Below the pieces are notes generated by a model. That model ran no database searches. It was not told the DNA's origin and saw only the letters and a list, made by a program, of their open reading frames with translations. Source: Flavobacterium frigoritolerans (GTDB lineage: Bacteria > Bacteroidota > Bacteroidia > Flavobacteriales > Flavobacteriaceae). From it: DNA of 64,000 nucleotides. How positions within the stretch are numbered: the stretch's first letter is position 1; the number at the start of each line of letters is the position of its first letter. Made by a program: the position numbers and the translations under genes. Positions 60,409-64,000 of this stretch are shown piece by piece. The stretch is taken from positions 42,547 through 106,546 of the forward strand of contig NZ_JAOZEV010000017.1 in the NCBI RefSeq assembly GCF_025847275.1, in the 5' to 3' direction.

Positions 60409-60778
60409 ATACCTAAATAACATTTGTGGAATTAGATTATCGTTTTATAAAATAGAGGATCGTTAATGTTTTGGGATTTAAAAATGTTTAATCTGCTAGA
60501 AGAACATTAAATAAAATTTAAACTGTACAGATGTTAAGAGAGAAACGTCAGACAACTATGTTTAAAATGGGTATGGGAATTAACAAGCTACTGTTCATTG
60601 TAGTTCACAGGTTTTTGAGGATATAATATGATAATAATATTGTAAATTGTTTCTCTTTTTTGTATTTGTAATATATTTACTTTCAGGTGTTTATGTTGTT
60701 TTTTTTAAGAAAAATCATCAAGTTTAAAAAAATAAGTCTACCTTTAATAAATAGAAATGTACAAAAAACGATATTACT
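60409..60778. other. Long leader region before the decarboxylase
   Basis: Contains a 31-codon ATG frame at 60531-60626 (MLREKRQTTMFKMGMGINKL start) and otherwise AT-rich sequence. No hairpin with a T run recognised; a regulatory leader is possible. Confidence 0.3.
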
Positions 60779-62002
60779 ATGAATCGGATTTTAACATTAG
60801 AAGATCAGGACAAACTTACTGAGCTAGAGATTTATTTAGAAGACAGATCTGCTCATATTTTGGGGTATCCTTGTTCACATTATTTTGATTATACCCCTCT
60901 TTATAAATTCCTTAAATATCCGATAAACAATATCGGTGATTCCTTTTATTCCGGTGGTACTTTCGAGGTGAACACGCATCTCTTCGAAAGAGATGTAATT
61001 GATTTTTTTGCACAAATGTTGAAAGCTCAAGAGAATAATTATTGGGGTTATATAACCAACGGAGGTTCAGAAGGCAATCTCTATGGATTATATTTAGCAA
61101 AAAGGATGTACCCTTCAGGAATAGTTTATTTTTCTGAAGATGCTCATTACAGTATTGAAAAATATATAGATTTATTAGGATTAAAACCTCAAAAGATTAA
61201 TTCTCAGAAAAGTGGAGAAATAGATTATGAAGATCTTGAAGAAAAAGTAAAATTTAATCTCGGTTTCCCTGCCATTCTTGTAGCAAATATAGGTACAACT
61301 ATGAAGGAGGCAAAAGATGATATTCAACAAATGAAACAAATTCTGGATAAGCATAATATAAAAAATCACTACATTCATTGTGATGCTGCTTTCTGTGGCA
61401 GTTATGCACAGTTTTTATCACCAAAACCTCATTTTGATTTTAGTGAAGGTGCAGATTCTATTACTATAAGTGGACATAAATTTATTGGATCGCCTATTCC
61501 ATGCGGAATAGTTATTGTTCTTAAGCATAATAAAGAACGGGTTTCAAATTATATAAATGTGATAGATAGTTTAGATGATACTATTATGGGCTCCCGGAAT
61601 GCTATTACGCCTTTAATAATGTGGTACGCCATCAAAACATTAGGAACATCAGGTCTGAGTAACCGACTTCATGAATGTCTCGACGTGGCAGATTATGCTT
61701 TTGAAAAGTTAAAAACAGCCAAGATTAATGCTTGGCGAAATCCTAATGCATTAACCATCTTAATTATATCTTCCGTAAGTAAAGAATTGCGACAAAAATG
61801 GCAGTTGGCTATGCACAACGGGATTAGTCATATTATTGTCAAACCTGGTATTACAAAGGAAATAATAGATGCTTTTGTTTTGGATGTTGAAAAAGAATTT
61901 GATTTTCTGAAACCAGAAGTTAGCAAGCCAGTCGTCTTTACTATGGTTCCAGATTTTGAGGCACAAAATCAGCATAAAATAACACGAGATAACAACAAAT
62001 AA
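60779..62002 (+). CDS. hdc: PLP-dependent decarboxylase, histidine-decarboxylase type
   Basis: 407 residues, group II PLP decarboxylase. The PLP lysine is in ITISGHKFIGSPIPCG (about residue 233), the exact form seen in the histidine decarboxylases of Gram-negative bacteria such as Morganella. Cofactor contacts: YITNGGSEGNLYGLY near 95, HYSIEK near 121 and HCDAAFCGSY near 200. It would turn histidine into histamine and CO2, consuming a proton. No histidine/histamine antiporter lies next to it. The substrate is inferred from the signature; related serine or other decarboxylases cannot be excluded. Confidence 0.8.
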   Translation: MNRILTLEDQDKLTELEIYLEDRSAHILGYPCSHYFDYTPLYKFLKYPINNIGDSFYSGGTFEVNTHLFERDVIDFFAQMLKAQENNYWGYITNGGSEGNLYGLYLAKRMYPSGIVYFSEDAHYSIEKYIDLLGLKPQKINSQKSGEIDYEDLEEKVKFNLGFPAILVANIGTTMKEAKDDIQQMKQILDKHNIKNHYIHCDAAFCGSYAQFLSPKPHFDFSEGADSITISGHKFIGSPIPCGIVIVLKHNKERVSNYINVIDSLDDTIMGSRNAITPLIMWYAIKTLGTSGLSNRLHECLDVADYAFEKLKTAKINAWRNPNALTILIISSVSKELRQKWQLAMHNGISHIIVKPGITKEIIDAFVLDVEKEFDFLKPEVSKPVVFTMVPDFEAQNQHKITRDNNK

Positions 62003-62367
62003 ACCTTTATCTATAATTTTAAAAGATGAAAGATATTTGATAAAATGTAATACTATTTCCAAGAACACATTAGCCCACTAGTTGAAGCAAACGTGATAAA
62101 TTGTAATTGATAGAAAACGAAAGCTTATTTATACTTTAAGACAACAGAGCAGGACTTGTACCTTAAGTATGGAATCCTCATCTAAGCTGTATTTTTAAAT
62201 ATTTAGAAACTACTATACCACGTGCTACAATGTTACCACAAAATAAAAGCCAATTTTTTAAAGTAAATGAAAACTTTTTGTAATGGTTTAACTTGTTTAA
62301 AATGAATGTTGTAATTCTTATTGTTATGAAATAAAAGAGTAACAATTCGTATTCATAAAAATAATAG
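62003..62367. other. Intergenic region without recognisable gene
   Basis: Convergent region between the decarboxylase and azoreductase genes. No gene recognised; a terminator lies at its right end. Confidence 0.35.
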
Positions 62368-62400
62368 ACCTTCAAAATTGTATGATTCTGAAGGTTTTCT
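62368..62400. terminator. Hairpin between convergent genes
   Basis: ACCTTCA (62368-62374) pairs with TGAAGGT (62389-62395), then TTTCT on the plus strand and a T-rich run on the minus strand. It probably serves the azoreductase gene. Confidence 0.55.
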
Positions 62401-62424
62401 ATAATTAAGGAAGTTTATAATAAT

Positions 62425-63030
62425 TTAATCAATTACTATGCTATTAATTGCTTTATTCATAGCATCTTCTTTTAATCCAGGTATCTTTAATCCTTCTGCT
62501 CGAAATGCCGTAAGGTCTGTCATTCCCAAGAATCCTAGAAAAGCCTGTAAATAAGGAACAACAAAGTCGTTAACTTGACCAGGACCTTCAGAGTATATAC
62601 CGCCTGAGGACATAGCAACATAGACCTTTTTTCCAGTAACTAAACCAATAGGCCGCCCATCTTGACCATATCCAAAAGTTATTCCGGGTCTTGTTATATA
62701 ATCAATCCATGTTTTTAATACTGAATGGATGGTAAAGTTGTAGAGTGGGGCACCAATGACAATTATATCTGCTGCTAGTAATTGTTCAAGTAAGTTATTA
62801 GAAAATGCAATCGATTTTTTTTCTTCTTCATTGAGAAGATCAGCAGGAGTGAAAAGTTTGCGAAGTAATTCTGGATTAAGATGTGGCATGTCAAGATCAA
62901 CCAGATTTAATTCATCAAGCGTACTATTGGGATATTTTTCTTTAATTTTTGCGATAATTATCTTGCCCAGCTGAATGCTATATGATTCTCTAGGTTGAAT
63001 ACTAGACATTAAATGAAGAATGTGTTTCAT
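62425..63030 (-). CDS. azoR: FMN-dependent NADH-azoreductase
   Basis: 201 residues, flavodoxin-like. Begins KHILHLMSSIQPRESYSIQLGKII (the FMN phosphate loop is S-S-x-x-x-x-S-x-S-type), with IIVIGAPLYNFTIHSVLKTWIDYITRPGITFGY (AcpD family core; about residues 90-125) and KVYVAMSSGGIYSEGPG. Reduces azo compounds and quinones with NADH. It diverges from the HxlR gene, and its TAACTTTG box (63117-63124) lies under the HxlR site, so repression by HxlR is expected. Confidence 0.9.
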   Translation of the reverse strand: MKHILHLMSSIQPRESYSIQLGKIIIAKIKEKYPNSTLDELNLVDLDMPHLNPELLRKLFTPADLLNEEEKKSIAFSNNLLEQLLAADIIVIGAPLYNFTIHSVLKTWIDYITRPGITFGYGQDGRPIGLVTGKKVYVAMSSGGIYSEGPGQVNDFVVPYLQAFLGFLGMTDLTAFRAEGLKIPGLKEDAMNKAINSIVID

Positions 63031-63116
63031 AACTAATATGGTTTTTAAAGTTTATTTTTTATAACCTATATAATTGAGTAATTGAAAATAATTAGATTTA
63101 TAGGTTTTATTTAAGG

Positions 63117-63185
63117 CAAAGTTACCGTTGTGGAGTATGCAAAAGATAGCAGTTTCCTAAAGGAAACCAGTTACTTTTGGGAAAG
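63117..63185. promoter_or_regulatory. Divergent promoter with HxlR operator-like repeats
   Basis: GTTTCCTAAAGGAAAC (63152-63167) is a near-perfect palindrome with a 2-base centre. GTTACTTTTGGGAAAG (63170-63185) is a degenerate copy 18 bases on. On the minus strand the -7 box TAACTTTG of azoR is at 63117-63124, so the palindrome sits just above its -33 region. HxlR-type proteins usually control the neighbouring divergent gene this way. Confidence 0.65.
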
Positions 63186-63202
63186 TTTGTATCTTTACTT
63201 CC

Positions 63203-63577
63203 ATGAAAACAATTGAAGAACAAGAACTTCCAACAAAGGACGAATGTGCAGGATCTCTTAGGAATATTATAGATGCGCTTTATGTCTTAAATGGAAAATG
63301 GAAGATTGCTTTAATTCTTAGTCTTATTCAATCTCCGAAACGTTTTAATGAAATAAAAAAAGAAATCGATGGAATATCACCAAAAATTTTAGCAAAAGAA
63401 CTCAAAGATTTAGAATTGAATGATTTTATTAAACGTACTGTATATCCAACGATTCCTGTTAGTATTATCTATGAATCAACTGACTATAGTCGAACCTTAA
63501 AAAATGTAATAGCCGAGCTTAGTAATTGGGGAGAGTTACATAGAGAAAAAGTCAAAGAGAGTATGAGAAAAGAATAG
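63203..63577 (+). CDS. HxlR family transcriptional regulator
   Basis: 124 residues. Winged helix of the HxlR/YodB type: ALYVLNGKWKIALILSLIQSPKRFNEIKKEIDGISPKILAKELKDLE, then the wing NDFIKRTVYPTIPVSIIYESTDYSRTLKNVIAELSNWGELH. A Cys at residue 15 (KDECAGSL) is placed like the redox Cys of YodB/HypR regulators, which sense quinones or electrophiles. Together with a divergent azoreductase this suggests a quinone/electrophile switch. Confidence 0.85.
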   Translation: MKTIEEQELPTKDECAGSLRNIIDALYVLNGKWKIALILSLIQSPKRFNEIKKEIDGISPKILAKELKDLELNDFIKRTVYPTIPVSIIYESTDYSRTLKNVIAELSNWGELHREKVKESMRKE

Positions 63578-63962
63578 AGCGATTTGAATTTTAAGATTTT
63601 GATTGTCTAATAAAATTTGCTGTTTTGTGAATGAGTGTAGATGCTGTCAATAAACAGATTCTCTAATATTTGTATTTATGCCTTTAACTTATCTAAATTC
63701 GTATATCTAATGCCCAATTTTGCAATAAACTGGATATGACAACTTTTAAGTATTCTATATAATGTATTAAGTAGGCATGAATCTATATAATATAAGGAGA
63801 GAATTCGTAAAAAATCAGTTTTTTAAATAACAAAATTATGGAAAGAGAAACACTAATAAGAAAATCCCTTAAAAATAAAAACAAAGACAAAGTCTAAATT
63901 GGTTATTATCAAGTTATTGAAAAAAATTTTCGAAAAAGATTTAAAAAAGTCTCGAAAAAGCC
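63578..63962. other. Intergenic region at the window end
   Basis: No gene supported. A 19-codon frame starts at an ATG near 63839. The region probably forms the upstream part of a stable-RNA operon promoter. Confidence 0.3.
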
Positions 63963-64000
63963 TTGTAGATTTAAATAAAGGGAGTACTTTTGCACCCCGC
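63963..64000 (+). promoter_or_regulatory. Strong promoter, probably of an rRNA or tRNA operon
   Basis: TTG (63963-63965), a 19-base spacer and TACTTTTG (63985-63992) followed at once by CACCCCGC. A TTG-N19-TAnnTTTG promoter with a GC-rich start right after it is the form I know from Flavobacterial rRNA and other stable-RNA promoters. An A/T-rich stretch with AAAAATTTTC lies upstream, like an UP element. The transcript itself is outside the window. Confidence 0.6.

Noticed and set aside
63839..63897. 19-codon ATG frame near the window end
   Set aside because: Too short, Lys/Asn-rich as expected by chance in A-rich DNA, and it lies in the presumed upstream region of a stable-RNA promoter.

Overview
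The window looks like chromosomal DNA of a Flavobacterium-type member of the Bacteroidota. The evidence is the strongly AT-rich sequence, the -7 promoter boxes of the TAnnTTTG type, two kinds of type IX secretion (T9SS) sorting tail, a PorP/SprF-type partner protein and a PID-CTERM-like surface protein. I saw no tRNA or rRNA gene, insertion sequence, prophage or CRISPR array. The last 40 bases look like a strong stable-RNA promoter cut off by the window edge.

Layout. 1-2850 is a decayed polymorphic-toxin/immunity array: orphan immunity-like genes, a SUFU-domain gene, a truncated GAD-like immunity fragment joined to a papain-fold toxin fragment, and another toxin-like tail. 2994-7714 holds a GNAT enzyme and the oxidative pentose-phosphate operon gnd-zwf-pgl. 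8090-8500 encodes a small secreted protein made of 17-residue repeats. 8802-23950 is a metal-homeostasis island: a MFP-RND-TolC efflux operon, a Cu(+)-ATPase, a Zn/Cd-type ATPase with a Fur-family regulator, two small HMA proteins, a metal-binding lipoprotein, a cyclase-like DUF2652 protein, and two unusual AraC-type regulators carrying their own MVCNRC metal-site motif.

24561-34031 is mixed housekeeping and transport: a SpecificRecomb membrane protein, a YARHG protein, a double GNAT, an MFS/DeoR/HAD group with shared operator-like sites, a MarR/EamA pair with twin palindromes, and a TrmH-like methylase. 34622-36805 is an exported catalase followed by an ankyrin protein, the katB-ankB arrangement. 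37636-45290 is a T9SS type B cluster: a 1569-residue repeat adhesin, an SprF-like protein and an OmpA/PD40/TPR protein. 45544-50594 has OxyR, a lipoprotein, a pseudo-receiver, a TPR-HTH membrane regulator and a quinone-reductase-like enzyme. 50770-54438 is a surface-protein operon. 55391-62002 is a fermentative/anaerobic group: aspartase, Dcu transporter, porin, hemerythrin-like protein and a PLP histidine-type decarboxylase. 62425-63577 is a divergent azoreductase/HxlR pair.

The most notable observation is a set of five promoters in the metal island. Each carries a version of the same 22-bp block (consensus CAGTAAATRTYAYAAATCAA plus AC), ending 65-66 bp from the last base of a TAnnTTTG-like box, and none has a -33 TTG. 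They precede the RND operon, both HMA genes, copA and the DUF2652 gene. This looks like one activator-dependent regulon, and the AraC proteins with a built-in metal motif are the obvious candidate activators. The fixed geometry also settles three start codons. A second, weaker shared element (22 of 24 bases) lies upstream of both the aspartase and the decarboxylase.
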